Below, piece after piece: positions 36,933-45,226 of a DNA stretch of 64,000 nt. The DNA is taken from NCBI RefSeq assembly GCF_009817885.1, contig NZ_CP041764.1, positions 2,356,001-2,420,000 of the forward strand, given 5' to 3'. A program made the translations under genes and the position numbers. How positions within the stretch are numbered: position 1 is the first letter of the stretch; every line of letters begins with the position of its first letter. The DNA is from Serratia rhizosphaerae (GTDB lineage: Bacteria > Pseudomonadota > Gammaproteobacteria > Enterobacterales > Enterobacteriaceae). Below the pieces are notes generated by a model. It was not told the DNA's origin. It made no database searches and worked only from the letters and a program-made list of their open reading frames with translations.

Positions 36933-37380
36933 AAAGATCATATGTATTTTGGCATTAGCAGGCTTAGTACTACTAGGCTATTTTTTCTGGCGTTCTCTAC
37001 AACCGGTGGAGATCGTTGCCGTTCATCAAAGGAACAACTTCAGCGATGTGCTGGTGAATAATTTCCCCTTTACGGATAAAGGAAAGGTTAATTGGTGGTT
37101 GGATAATAAAGACAAATTAAAAGAAAAATATGATATCCCTAAACCTGCTTCCTATGGACTTTTTACTATTGTTATCTGGAAATTTGGCGAGGGCTATAAA
37201 TATGCGGGGAAGTATGACCGGATGTGTTTTGAAGATATGAAAGAAAAGAGAAATTGTATTGATAAAAATGTGTTGTTCATCATTTCTAATGACAAAGATG
37301 ATGATATGTTCTTTGTTGGAGATAATGGAACCTACCGTATGGGAAAAGATGGTGAAATCGTTAAGATTAGGCGTGAATGA
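36919..37380 (+). CDS. DUF943 family protein, copy 1
   Basis: A 153-residue protein with one N-terminal membrane segment (about residues 6-24) and the DUF943 core: SLQPVEIVAVHQRNNFSDVL, FPFTDKGKVNWWLDNKD, then GKYDRMCFEDM and two cysteines near C-x8-C. The bulk is probably periplasmic. It starts inside the end of the DUF3289 gene (14-base overlap), so translation is coupled. Copy 3 downstream is very similar, including a 90-base block with two differences. A role as immunity protein for the DUF3289 product is plausible but unproven. Confidence 0.8.
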   Translation: MRKSKKIICILALAGLVLLGYFFWRSLQPVEIVAVHQRNNFSDVLVNNFPFTDKGKVNWWLDNKDKLKEKYDIPKPASYGLFTIVIWKFGEGYKYAGKYDRMCFEDMKEKRNCIDKNVLFIISNDKDDDMFFVGDNGTYRMGKDGEIVKIRRE

Positions 37381-37423
37381 AAATTAATGAACGGCTCATC
37401 TGAGAAGAAATAGGGAAATAATT

Positions 37424-37882
37424 ATGAGGGTAAATAGATTATCTCTACCACTGATGTTATTGATTGCTTTACTGTCAATGTTAGCTTTTTGGTGGAGCCT
37501 ACGTTCGGTAGAAATTATTGCTGTTCATCATAAAAATGAGTTTAGTGCTGTTCTGGTTAACCATTTCCCCATTACGGATAAAGGTAAAATAGACTGGTGG
37601 ATAAAAAATAAAGATAGATTAAAGAATGAGTATAAGATACCTAACCCTGCATCAGATGGTTTCTTTTCTATTACCTTTTGGGATTTTAGTGATGGTTATA
37701 AAGAAGCTGGAAAGTATGATCGGCGTTGCTTTGACGATATGCCAACCAAGAAAAAATGTATAGAAAAAAACAAGGAATTTATTGTGTCAAATGAAAGAAG
37801 TGGTGATATATCATTTATAACTAATGGTGATGAGTATCACATGAAGAGTAATGGTGATATTATAAAAGTCGGAATTGATTGA
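37424..37882 (+). CDS. DUF943 family protein, copy 2 (divergent)
   Basis: A 152-residue paralogue with the same layout: N-terminal membrane segment (about 6-24), then SLRSVEIIAVHHKNEFSAVL, FPITDKGKIDWWIKNKD and GKYDRRCFDDM. It differs from copies 1 and 3 at many sites (MPTKKKC for MKEKRNC). It begins 43 bases after copy 1 and ends 7 bases before the copy 3 ATG. AGGGAAATAATT supplies the ribosome binding site. Confidence 0.8.
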   Translation: MRVNRLSLPLMLLIALLSMLAFWWSLRSVEIIAVHHKNEFSAVLVNHFPITDKGKIDWWIKNKDRLKNEYKIPNPASDGFFSITFWDFSDGYKEAGKYDRRCFDDMPTKKKCIEKNKEFIVSNERSGDISFITNGDEYHMKSNGDIIKVGID

Positions 37883-37889
37883 TAAAGTA

Positions 37890-38405
37890 ATGAAAAATAT
37901 TTTTATTGATTGGCTTTATATTCGTGATAAGGTTTATTGCGGGCGGGGTAGTCATTTTATACGCGTTATGATATATACTGCCATGGCACTTTTTGGCTTT
38001 TTCCTTTGGTGCTCGCTGCAACCGGTAGAGATTATTGCCATTCACCAGAGGGAGAACTATAGCGATGTGTTGGTGAAAAATTTTCCTTTTACAGATAAAG
38101 GAAAAATAAATTGGTGGTTAGATAATAAAAATAACCTAAAAGAAAAATATGGCATCCCTAAACCAGATTCGGATGGATTCTTTACTATTATATTTTGGGA
38201 CTTTGGTGAGGGTTACAAAGAGGCGGGGAAGTATGACCGAATGTGTTTTGAAGATATGAAAGAAAAGAGAAGTTGTATTGATAAAAATGTGTTGTTCATC
38301 ATTTCTAATGACAGGAATAACGATATGTTATTTGTAGGGGATAATGGAACCTATCGCCTAAACAAAAACGGTGAAATAACCAAACTCAAACGCGAGTCGG
38401 ATTAA
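37890..38405 (+). CDS. DUF943 family protein, copy 3
   Basis: The conserved core (CSLQPVEIIAIHQRENYSDVL, FPFTDKGKINWWLDNKN, GKYDRMCFEDM) is nearly that of copy 1. The start is uncertain. The ATG at 37890 gives 171 residues with about 25 extra N-terminal residues and no good ribosome binding site. The ATG at 37968 leaves a short membrane segment (YTAMALFGFFLW). I list the longer form because it follows copy 2 by 7 bases. The open frame also includes a TTG at 37875 inside copy 2. Confidence 0.75.
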   Translation: MKNIFIDWLYIRDKVYCGRGSHFIRVMIYTAMALFGFFLWCSLQPVEIIAIHQRENYSDVLVKNFPFTDKGKINWWLDNKNNLKEKYGIPKPDSDGFFTIIFWDFGEGYKEAGKYDRMCFEDMKEKRSCIDKNVLFIISNDRNNDMLFVGDNGTYRLNKNGEITKLKRESD

Positions 38406-38432
38406 TTCACCGTTGATATCAGCGAGACGGCT

Positions 38433-38455
38433 ATTGGCCGCGTATCACGGCCAAT
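38433..38455 (+). terminator. Stem-loop between DUF943 array and glpD
   Basis: ATTGGCCG-CGTATCA-CGGCCAAT is an 8-bp perfect stem between convergent genes. There is no long T run on either side (CTTG on the plus strand). Confidence 0.5.
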
Positions 38456-38477
38456 CTTGCCCCCGGCCTTTACCGGC

Positions 38478-39986
38478 TTAGGAAGCCAGCGACAGCGCTT
38501 TGGCTTTTGCGCGTTCCGCCAGCCACTCGCTGACGCGCGCCTGTTGCGCTTCGTCCAGCCACATGCCGAGTTTGGTGCGGCGCCAGATGGCGTCTTTCAG
38601 CTCCACCACCCACTCTTTCTCCACCAGGTAGCGCAGCTCCGCCTCGTACAGGCCATGGCCGAAGTCTTCGCCCAGATCCGCCAGGCTGTTGGCGCCGGAC
38701 AGAATCAGTTCGCTGTGGCTGCCGTAGGTACGGGCATAGCGGCGCGCCAGCGCTTCCGGCAACCAGCCGTGTTCACGGCGCAGTTTGGCTGCGTAGCTGT
38801 CGCGGTCGCCGCCGATGTCGCCACCCGGCAGGGTGCCGTTCTTGGTCCAGGCCGGGCCGGCTTCCGGATAATAGTGCGCCAGTTTTTCCATCGCGTGTTC
38901 TGCCAGCTTGCGATAGGTGGTCAGCTTACCGCCGAAGACCGACAGCAGCGGCGCCTGGCCGTTATCGTCATGCACGTCTAGCGTGTAATCACGGGTGATG
39001 GCCTGCGGTGAATCGGACTCATCGTCGCACAGCGGACGTACGCCGGAGTAGGTCCAGACGATATCGTCACGGCCGTACTGTTTCTTAAAGTGGTCGTTAT
39101 ACACTTTCAGCAGGTAGTTGATTTCGTTATCGTCAATCTTCACGTCTTTCGGATCGCCGTGATATTCCACATCGGTGGTGCCGATAATCGAGAACTCATC
39201 CATCCACGGGATCACAAAGACGATACGGTTGTCTTCGTTCTGCAGAATGTAGGACTGCGGCTGGTTATGCGCCTTCGGCACCACGATATGGCTGCCTTTG
39301 ATCAGGCGGATGCCATAGGGTGATTTCAGCTTGAGGCCGTCGTCGAAGAAGTTTTTCACCCACGGGCCGGTAGCGTTAACCAGGCCTTTGGCGCGCCAGG
39401 TGAAGGTTTTACCGCTGTCGATATCGGTCGCTTCCACCATCCACATGCCGTTCTCACGCCATGCGCGGGTCACTTTGGTGCGGGTGCGCACTTCGCCGCC
39501 GCGTTCCACCACTTCCTGCGCGTTCAATACCACCAGACGCGCATCGTCGACCCAGCAGTCGGAATATTCGAAACCGCGCTTCAGTTCCGGCTTCAGTACG
39601 GATTCTGGGCCAAAACGCAAACTCTTGCTGCCCGGCAGGCTGGTGCGTTTACCCAGGTGATCGTACAGGAACAGGCCGGTACGGATCATCCAGGCCGGAC
39701 GCAGGTGTGGCTGATGCGGCAGGCGGAAGCGCATTGGGAAGGCGATATGCGGCGCCAGTTTCAGCAGCACCTCACGTTCAGCCAGCGCTTCGCTCACCAG
39801 ACGGAATTCATAGTGTTCCAGGTAGCGCAGGCCGCCGTGGATCAGTTTGGAACTGGCGGAAGACGTAGCACAGGCCAAGTCTTGCGCTTCCAGTAGCAGT
39901 ACGGACAGGCCGCGCCCGGCAGCATCCGCCGCGATGCCGGCACCGTTGATGCCGCCACCGATAACGATCAAGTCTTTGGTTTCCAC
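38478..39986 (-). CDS. glpD: Aerobic glycerol-3-phosphate dehydrogenase GlpD
   Basis: Membrane-associated FAD enzyme that oxidises sn-glycerol-3-phosphate to dihydroxyacetone phosphate and passes electrons to ubiquinone. The N-terminal DLIVIGGGINGAGIAADAA dinucleotide motif, the SSKLIHGGLRYLE segment and the TTDVEYHGDP region match E. coli GlpD (501 residues; 502 here). Tandem GlpR operators lie just upstream. It is collinear with and downstream of glpR, whereas in E. coli K-12 it diverges from glpEGR. Confidence 0.97.
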   Translation of the reverse strand: METKDLIVIGGGINGAGIAADAAGRGLSVLLLEAQDLACATSSASSKLIHGGLRYLEHYEFRLVSEALAEREVLLKLAPHIAFPMRFRLPHQPHLRPAWMIRTGLFLYDHLGKRTSLPGSKSLRFGPESVLKPELKRGFEYSDCWVDDARLVVLNAQEVVERGGEVRTRTKVTRAWRENGMWMVEATDIDSGKTFTWRAKGLVNATGPWVKNFFDDGLKLKSPYGIRLIKGSHIVVPKAHNQPQSYILQNEDNRIVFVIPWMDEFSIIGTTDVEYHGDPKDVKIDDNEINYLLKVYNDHFKKQYGRDDIVWTYSGVRPLCDDESDSPQAITRDYTLDVHDDNGQAPLLSVFGGKLTTYRKLAEHAMEKLAHYYPEAGPAWTKNGTLPGGDIGGDRDSYAAKLRREHGWLPEALARRYARTYGSHSELILSGANSLADLGEDFGHGLYEAELRYLVEKEWVVELKDAIWRRTKLGMWLDEAQQARVSEWLAERAKAKALSLAS

Positions 39987-40000
39987 GTCATCTTCCTCCA

Positions 40001-40040
40001 GATGTTCGAAATAGCTCTTTTATGTTCGTTTTCGCTCATC
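40001..40040 (-). promoter_or_regulatory. Tandem GlpR operators upstream of glpD
   Basis: Two abutting 20-base elements, GATGTTCGAAATAGCTCTTT (40001-40020) and TATGTTCGTTTTCGCTCATC (40021-40040), match the GlpR consensus WATGTTCGWTAWCGAACATW at about 14 and 16 positions. They lie 15-54 bases before the glpD start. A possible CRP-type element (GTGATAAAGATAACA, about 40098-40112) is further upstream. Confidence 0.75.
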
Positions 40041-40210
40041 ATTGTAATCAAAAACCAACAAACAAGCCAAGAGTTAACCAAACAAAAACATTCACGCGTG
40101 ATAAAGATAACAGTTTAGCGACTATAGTCACACAAAGTGAGTGGATTTAACCCACAGGATAAGGCGCCGGCAAACGGGCGACGGGAGGATAACGGGAGGG
40201 CGTTGTTCAG

Positions 40211-40232
40211 CCCCCTTCCGGGCGGAAGGGGG
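40211..40232 (-). terminator. Hairpin after glpEGR
   Basis: CCCCCTTCC-GGGC-GGAAGGGGG is a 9-bp perfect stem 23 bases after the glpR stop. No U run follows on the minus strand, so termination would be partial or factor-dependent. Confidence 0.45.
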
Positions 40233-40254
40233 AATCAGAGCTGAGTGAGGAGAC

Positions 40255-41013
40255 TCAGCACAGTTCCAGCTGTACGTCGTACTGCTCAATGATTTTCATG
40301 ACGCCGGGCGGCGGCAGCTGGTCGGTAAACAGATAGTCGATCAGATTCATATTGCCCAGGTTGACCATCGCGTTGCGGCCGAACTTGGAGTGGTCGGTAA
40401 CCAGCATGACGCAGCGCGAGTTTTCAATAATGGCGCGCTTGGTGCGCACTTCATGGTAGTCGAATTCGAGCAGTGAGCCGTCCATATCAATGCCGCTGAT
40501 GCCGAGGATGCCGTAATCGAGGCGGAACTGTGAGATAAAGTCCAGCGTCGCTTCACCCATAATGCCGCCGTCGCGGGTACGCACTTCGCCGCCGGCCAGG
40601 ATCAGGCGAAAATCCTCTTTGGCGGTGAGCAGGGTGGCGACGTTCAGGTTGTTGGTGACGACGCGCAGGTTCTTGTGGTTCATCAGCGCGTGAGCCACGG
40701 CTTCCGGCGTGGTGCCGATATCGATAAACAGAGTGGCGCCGTCCGGGATCTGGCTGGCGACGCGCTGGGCGATGCGGTCTTTTTCCTCTGACCACATCAC
40801 CTTACGGTCATGGTAGGCGGTGTTCACGGAGCTGGACGGCAGTGCGGCGCCGCCGTGGTGGCGCTGAATTTTATTTTGATCGGCCAGGTCGTTCAGATCG
40901 CGGCGAATCGTCTGCGGACTGACGTCAAAATGCTCCACCAGTTCTTCAGTGCTGACGTAACCTTGCAGACGGACCAGCTCGATAATTGCGTCGTGACGCT
41001 GTGTTTGTTTCAC
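40255..41013 (-). CDS. glpR: Glycerol-3-phosphate regulon repressor GlpR (DeoR family)
   Basis: A 252-residue DeoR-type repressor, identical in length to E. coli GlpR. The helix-turn-helix is at residues 18-38 (GYVSTEELVEHFDVSPQTIRR), and the effector domain has FIDIGTTPEAVAHAL and TDHSKFGR. It releases DNA on binding glycerol-3-phosphate. The start is a GTG at 41013 with AGGGGATTACC upstream. It is the last gene of the glpE-glpG-glpR set, 97 bases after glpG. Confidence 0.96.
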   Translation of the reverse strand: MKQTQRHDAIIELVRLQGYVSTEELVEHFDVSPQTIRRDLNDLADQNKIQRHHGGAALPSSSVNTAYHDRKVMWSEEKDRIAQRVASQIPDGATLFIDIGTTPEAVAHALMNHKNLRVVTNNLNVATLLTAKEDFRLILAGGEVRTRDGGIMGEATLDFISQFRLDYGILGISGIDMDGSLLEFDYHEVRTKRAIIENSRCVMLVTDHSKFGRNAMVNLGNMNLIDYLFTDQLPPPGVMKIIEQYDVQLELC

Positions 41014-41110
41014 GGTAATCCCCTAATACGCCGATATACCCGTCGGGTGAAGTTTGCCGAATTTTTTACCCGTAATCTTTTGATAGGTAAAGGTATAGTG
41101 TTATTGAGCG

Positions 41111-41947
41111 TTATTGTTCGTTGTGCGCGCGATGACGCGTGTCCCAAAATGCCATCAGCAACCCTAACACTAAACCGGCCACGTGTGCCGCGTTGGCGAT
41201 CGACATTCCTAAAATATCGAAGTAGCCGGCGACCAGCCACAGTACGGAAAATATCATCAGGCCGCGCGGCAGCATCAGCCCGCGCTCCGGCGCCCGTTCG
41301 CCGCTGAGCCAGCTGTAGCCCATCAGCGCATAGACTACGCCGGACAGGCCGCCAAACAGCGCCCCGCTGAACAGCGATTGCGCCCAGCCGCTGAAGAAGG
41401 CCGACACCACGGCCAGCACAAACAGTTTACCGGCGCCGAGGCGTTTTTCCATCGGCCCGCCGAGGTACCACCACCAGAGCAGGTTAAAGGCGATGTGCAG
41501 CAGTGAGAAGTGCAGAAACGCATGGCTGATCCAGCGCCACAGCTGCGTATATTGCTCGCTGTTCTGCGGCCAGGAGAGCCAGTACATCACGCTGTCGTCG
41601 CCCACTACCTGCATCAGCACATACACCAGAATACACAGCGCCATCACGCTTAGGGTCAGCGGGCCGGCCTTGCTGCGGATAATCTGCAGGTAGGAGTCGT
41701 GCGGATAGTGCAGCTCGGCGGCGGTGCCGCCGGTTTGCCAGCTGGCGGCCTGATAGCGGCGGTTGAGCGGGTCGCGCATAAACTGCTGCAGTTCGTGTTG
41801 TACCTGTTCCAGCCGCGGTTCATCCGCCAGCCAGATCTCTGCGCTGTCCTGGCCGTGGCGCAGTTCCAGCGTAATGCCCTGCGTTGCCATATAGTCGACA
41901 AACGCCAGTGCCAGGCGGGGATTGGATACGGCGATCACTCTAATCAT
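41111..41947 (-). CDS. glpG: Rhomboid intramembrane protease GlpG
   Basis: A 278-residue inner-membrane serine protease with a cytoplasmic N-terminal domain (about 1-90) and six transmembrane helices. The catalytic Ser202 lies in GGLSGVVYALMG and His255 in ANAAHVAGL; His151 and Asn155 in HIAFNLLWWWYLG complete the oxyanion site. These sit one residue after the E. coli numbers. It cleaves transmembrane segments; natural substrates are poorly known. It is encoded between glpE and glpR. Confidence 0.96.
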   Translation of the reverse strand: MIRVIAVSNPRLALAFVDYMATQGITLELRHGQDSAEIWLADEPRLEQVQHELQQFMRDPLNRRYQAASWQTGGTAAELHYPHDSYLQIIRSKAGPLTLSVMALCILVYVLMQVVGDDSVMYWLSWPQNSEQYTQLWRWISHAFLHFSLLHIAFNLLWWWYLGGPMEKRLGAGKLFVLAVVSAFFSGWAQSLFSGALFGGLSGVVYALMGYSWLSGERAPERGLMLPRGLMIFSVLWLVAGYFDILGMSIANAAHVAGLVLGLLMAFWDTRHRAHNEQ

Positions 41948-42099
41948 AAGTAGGGAATTTCCGTCTTGCGTCGATGCGTTGTGGCCGTTGCAGATACCGG
42001 CGATGGCTGATTATAACGTTGAAACCCGATGTCGCAGCACCGACCTGTGGAAAATCGTGCAGGCAGGGGGAAGAACAGGGCGCTGGCGCGCCCTGATAA

Positions 42100-42429
42100 T
42101 TATTCGGCGGAGGTTTCCACATCCTGCGGGTATTGACGCAGCCAGGCCTCAAAGCCGCCGTCGATGCTGTACACCGCATCAAAACCCTGATTCAGCAGAT
42201 ACTGCGCAGCGCCGCGGCTGCTGTTGCCGTGGTAGCACATCACCATCACCGGACGATCGAAATCGTTTTGCTGCATAAAGGTTTGCAGCGTGGCGTTGGT
42301 GAGATGAAATGCGCCCGGCGTATGCCCGGCGGCGAAACTCTGCGGATCGCGGATATCGACCAACGCCGCGCTGCCGTCTTGCCAGCGGTCGTGCGCCTGC
42401 TCAACATTGATCGCTTCAAACTGTTCCAT
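42100..42429 (-). CDS. glpE: Thiosulfate sulfurtransferase GlpE
   Basis: A 109-residue single-domain rhodanese. The active-site loop CYHGNSS holds the catalytic cysteine (about residue 65), and the LVDIRDPQSFAAGH motif precedes it. It transfers sulfane sulfur from thiosulfate to cyanide in vitro; thioredoxin may be a natural acceptor. The ATG at 42429 (MEQFEAIN) matches the E. coli start; an in-frame TTG three codons earlier is less likely. It is first in the glpEGR order. Confidence 0.94.
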   Translation of the reverse strand: MEQFEAINVEQAHDRWQDGSAALVDIRDPQSFAAGHTPGAFHLTNATLQTFMQQNDFDRPVMVMCYHGNSSRGAAQYLLNQGFDAVYSIDGGFEAWLRQYPQDVETSAE

Positions 42430-42481
42430 GACTTCCAATTGCCTCGTAATTAGGGGACGCCGGCATTGTAACCAATTCCGC

Positions 42482-42519
42482 GCGCATAAAGACCAGACTA
42501 ATATTGTGACTTTATGCGC
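42482..42519 (-). terminator. Inverted repeat at the malT stop codon
   Basis: GCGCATAAAG (42482-42491) and CTTTATGCGC (42510-42519) are perfect 10-base arms around an 18-base loop. The second arm includes the malT stop codon. It could end malT transcription. Confidence 0.45.
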
Positions 42520-45226
42520 CGTAGCCCATCATCTGCAGCAGCCGCTGCGCCTGCTGCACCGCTTCCTGCCGGTGGGCGACCCCCAGTTTCTGATACAGAT
42601 TGCGGATATGCGTTTTGATGGTGGTGGCCGCCACCGCCAGCTCGCCGGCGATTTGGTCGTTGCTGTAACCGGAATAAATCAGCCCGAGCACCTGCCATTC
42701 GCGCTGGGTGAGCGGGCTGGTGCGGATAAGCTCAGGCACCTGCGGGTGCGTCAGCAGCTTATCGACGAAATTCTCGTCAAAATGCGCGAATTTATGCCGG
42801 TGATGCTGGTTGATATCGCGCAGAATGCGCTGGGCGCGGTGCTGTTCCAGCTCCGGCAGCGTATTGAGCTGGATCAGCTGGCGCAGCTGCTGCGCCATGG
42901 CTTCGCCCTCAATCACAAAGTGGCTGATAAAGCCGGTGCGGTTGGCCAGCGTCAGCGCTTCGATCAGGGCGCGCTGGGCGTCGCTTTTACGCTCGGTCTG
43001 CCAGTAAAGCTGGTTGCTCAGCAGCAGGTTACGGTTGAGATCGCTGATCAGCCGCAGCCGGCGGGCGTTATCGTTCAGCTCGTCCAGCACCACTTCGGCC
43101 TCCTGATAGCGGCCAAGCAGAATCTGCACCCGGGCGATATTGCGCCACTGTCCCTGGGTGAAATGGTTGTCCGCCATGGCGGGCTTTTCGCACTGGCTCA
43201 GCCAGCGCGCGGCGGCGGCGGTGTCGCCGGTCATCTGCCAGTGGATGATGCGCGGTTTATCGGCATTGGTCAGCCAGTCGCGGTGATACTGCGCGCCGTG
43301 CTGCAGGGTTTCGCAGCGCTGCAGATAGGCATGGGCGTTATCCAGATCGCCGCGCGCCAGCGAGCATTTCGCCAGCATGGCAAGGCACTGCAGCTGTTGC
43401 TGGGGCTGGTAGTTGGCCAGCACCGTCAGGCCCAGCCGGGCGGTGTCCTCCGCCTCATCCAGCCGCGACCATGACCACAGGATCTGCGCGCGGATGCGCA
43501 GCAGAAACTCATGCATCGGCAGCTGTTCCAGATGCTGCTCGCGGATCAGTTCGAACGCTTTATCCTGAGTTTCGTATGCCGCCTGCAGGAACCCCTGGGC
43601 GATAAGAATTTCGCTCTGCTGCAGCAGCGCCCACAGCGCGTAGTGATAGGTCTGATGGCGGCGGGCCATCTGCTCGGTCTGCTGCATCATCGGCAGGGCG
43701 CGCGTCAGCTCGCCTTTGCAGTGGTGAATCTCGCCGGTGACCGAAGTGGCGACGATGCGGCTGTAGTAACTGGATAGCGGCAGGTGCTTCAGCGCCTGCG
43801 TCGCTAACCGTTCCGCTTCTTCCGGCTTGCCGGCGTTGATCGCCACCTGCGCCCGCAGCGCGTCGAATTCGGCGCGCAGCGTTGCGTCGACGGCGATCTG
43901 CTGCTCGCGCATTGCCTGCTCGGCCCGCTCCAACTGGGTGTTGACCTCAATATAGCGGTGCTGGCTCTGCGCCAGCCAGGCCTGCAGCAACGCCAGTTTG
44001 GGGTTCTGGATCAGGCGCTCGTAAGGCAGGGCGTTCAGGCACTCCTCCAGCAGCGCCAGTTCGCTGTGGTGGAACAGCGACCAGGCGTGCTGCAGCAGAA
44101 TATCGCGCAGCATGCTGACGTCGTTGGCCGCCAGCGCATGGTGAATGGCTTCGGCCGGGTAGCCGAGCGCCAGCCAGCCTTCGGCGGCGGCACGGTGCAG
44201 CCCCGGCAGCTCCAGTGCCAGCTCCCACTGGCAGCGTTGGCGCAGGAAGGAGGCAAACAGCGGGTGGAAGTTAAACCATTCGCCGGTATCGTCCATGCGG
44301 TGGATAAACATGCCCTGCCGCTCCAGCTCCTCCAGCCGCTGCTGACCGTTGTCCTCGCCGGTCAGACGTACAATCAGCGCGTCGTTCATCGAACGCAGCA
44401 CCGAACAGCGCAGCAGGAAGGTGCGCGCGCTGGCGTCGACGTGGTCCAGCACCTCATCTACCAGATAATCGGCCAGATGGCTGGCGTTCAGCCCGGCCAG
44501 TCGTTTCGCCGACTGCTGCGCCGAGGCGCTGGACTGCCGGGCCGACAGGGCAATCAGCTGCAGTGCGGTGGCCCAGCCGGCGACCTCATCGCACAGGCGG
44601 CTGCTGTCCTGCTGCGCCAGCGGCGCGGGCAGCCGGCAGTCGAAAAACTGTTTGGCCTCCAGATGGTTAAACGCCAGTTGCTGGCTGCCCAACTCCAGCA
44701 GCTGATCGCGTACCCGCAGGTTGGCGATCCCCAGCGGGGGCAGCGTGCGGGACAGCAGAATCAGGGTCAGATTTTCAGGCTGATGGCGCAGGAAAAAGCG
44801 CATGGCTTCATGAATGACGTCGTTGGTGATCAGGTGGTAATCATCAATCACCAGATACAGCGGCTGATGCCAGTCCGCCAGTTCGATAAACAGCTGGCCA
44901 AACAGCGCGGACAGGCTGGCGTACTGATGCTTTTGGCTGAGGGCCTCGCTTTTGACGCATTGCCCGCCGGTCGCCTGCTGCAGCGCGGCGATCAGGTAGC
45001 TGGCGAAGCGCTCCGGCTGGTTATCGCTCTCATCCAGCGAATACCAGCCCAGCTCGCCCTTGGCCGCCGCCCACTGGGCGATCAGGGTGGTTTTCCCGTA
45101 GCCGGCCGGGCTGTTGACCAGCGTCAGGCGATAGTTTGCCGCGCCGGCCAGTTTCGCCAGCAGGCGATCGCGTACCACGGTATTTTGCAGCCGTACCGGG
45201 CGGCTCAGTTTTGATGGGATCAGCAT
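42512..45226 (-). CDS. malT: Maltose regulon transcriptional activator MalT
   Basis: A 904-residue STAND-class activator (901 in E. coli). Walker A is NSPAGYGKTTL (38-48), and LYLVIDDYHLI is the Walker B region. TPR-like repeats fill the centre, and the C-terminal LuxR-type helix-turn-helix reads LTQREWQVLGLIYSGYSNDQ onward (about residues 833-890). It binds ATP and maltotriose, oligomerises and activates mal promoters at MalT boxes. It diverges from malPQ as in E. coli. Confidence 0.97.
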   Translation of the reverse strand: MLIPSKLSRPVRLQNTVVRDRLLAKLAGAANYRLTLVNSPAGYGKTTLIAQWAAAKGELGWYSLDESDNQPERFASYLIAALQQATGGQCVKSEALSQKHQYASLSALFGQLFIELADWHQPLYLVIDDYHLITNDVIHEAMRFFLRHQPENLTLILLSRTLPPLGIANLRVRDQLLELGSQQLAFNHLEAKQFFDCRLPAPLAQQDSSRLCDEVAGWATALQLIALSARQSSASAQQSAKRLAGLNASHLADYLVDEVLDHVDASARTFLLRCSVLRSMNDALIVRLTGEDNGQQRLEELERQGMFIHRMDDTGEWFNFHPLFASFLRQRCQWELALELPGLHRAAAEGWLALGYPAEAIHHALAANDVSMLRDILLQHAWSLFHHSELALLEECLNALPYERLIQNPKLALLQAWLAQSQHRYIEVNTQLERAEQAMREQQIAVDATLRAEFDALRAQVAINAGKPEEAERLATQALKHLPLSSYYSRIVATSVTGEIHHCKGELTRALPMMQQTEQMARRHQTYHYALWALLQQSEILIAQGFLQAAYETQDKAFELIREQHLEQLPMHEFLLRIRAQILWSWSRLDEAEDTARLGLTVLANYQPQQQLQCLAMLAKCSLARGDLDNAHAYLQRCETLQHGAQYHRDWLTNADKPRIIHWQMTGDTAAAARWLSQCEKPAMADNHFTQGQWRNIARVQILLGRYQEAEVVLDELNDNARRLRLISDLNRNLLLSNQLYWQTERKSDAQRALIEALTLANRTGFISHFVIEGEAMAQQLRQLIQLNTLPELEQHRAQRILRDINQHHRHKFAHFDENFVDKLLTHPQVPELIRTSPLTQREWQVLGLIYSGYSNDQIAGELAVAATTIKTHIRNLYQKLGVAHRQEAVQQAQRLLQMMGYGA

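Noticed and set aside
36000..38460. Prophage or insertion-sequence origin for the DUF3289/DUF943 block
   Set aside because: No integrase, transposase, terminal inverted repeats, target duplication or tRNA gene was seen at its borders; only the AT-rich composition suggests transfer.
40211..40232. Strong intrinsic terminator after glpR
   Set aside because: The stem is perfect but no U run follows on the minus strand, so it is listed only as a weak hairpin.
43958..45214. A 418-codon plus-strand frame opposite malT (and a similar one at 42407-43474)
   Set aside because: Antisense shadow of malT codon bias; no family resemblance and no ribosome binding site context.
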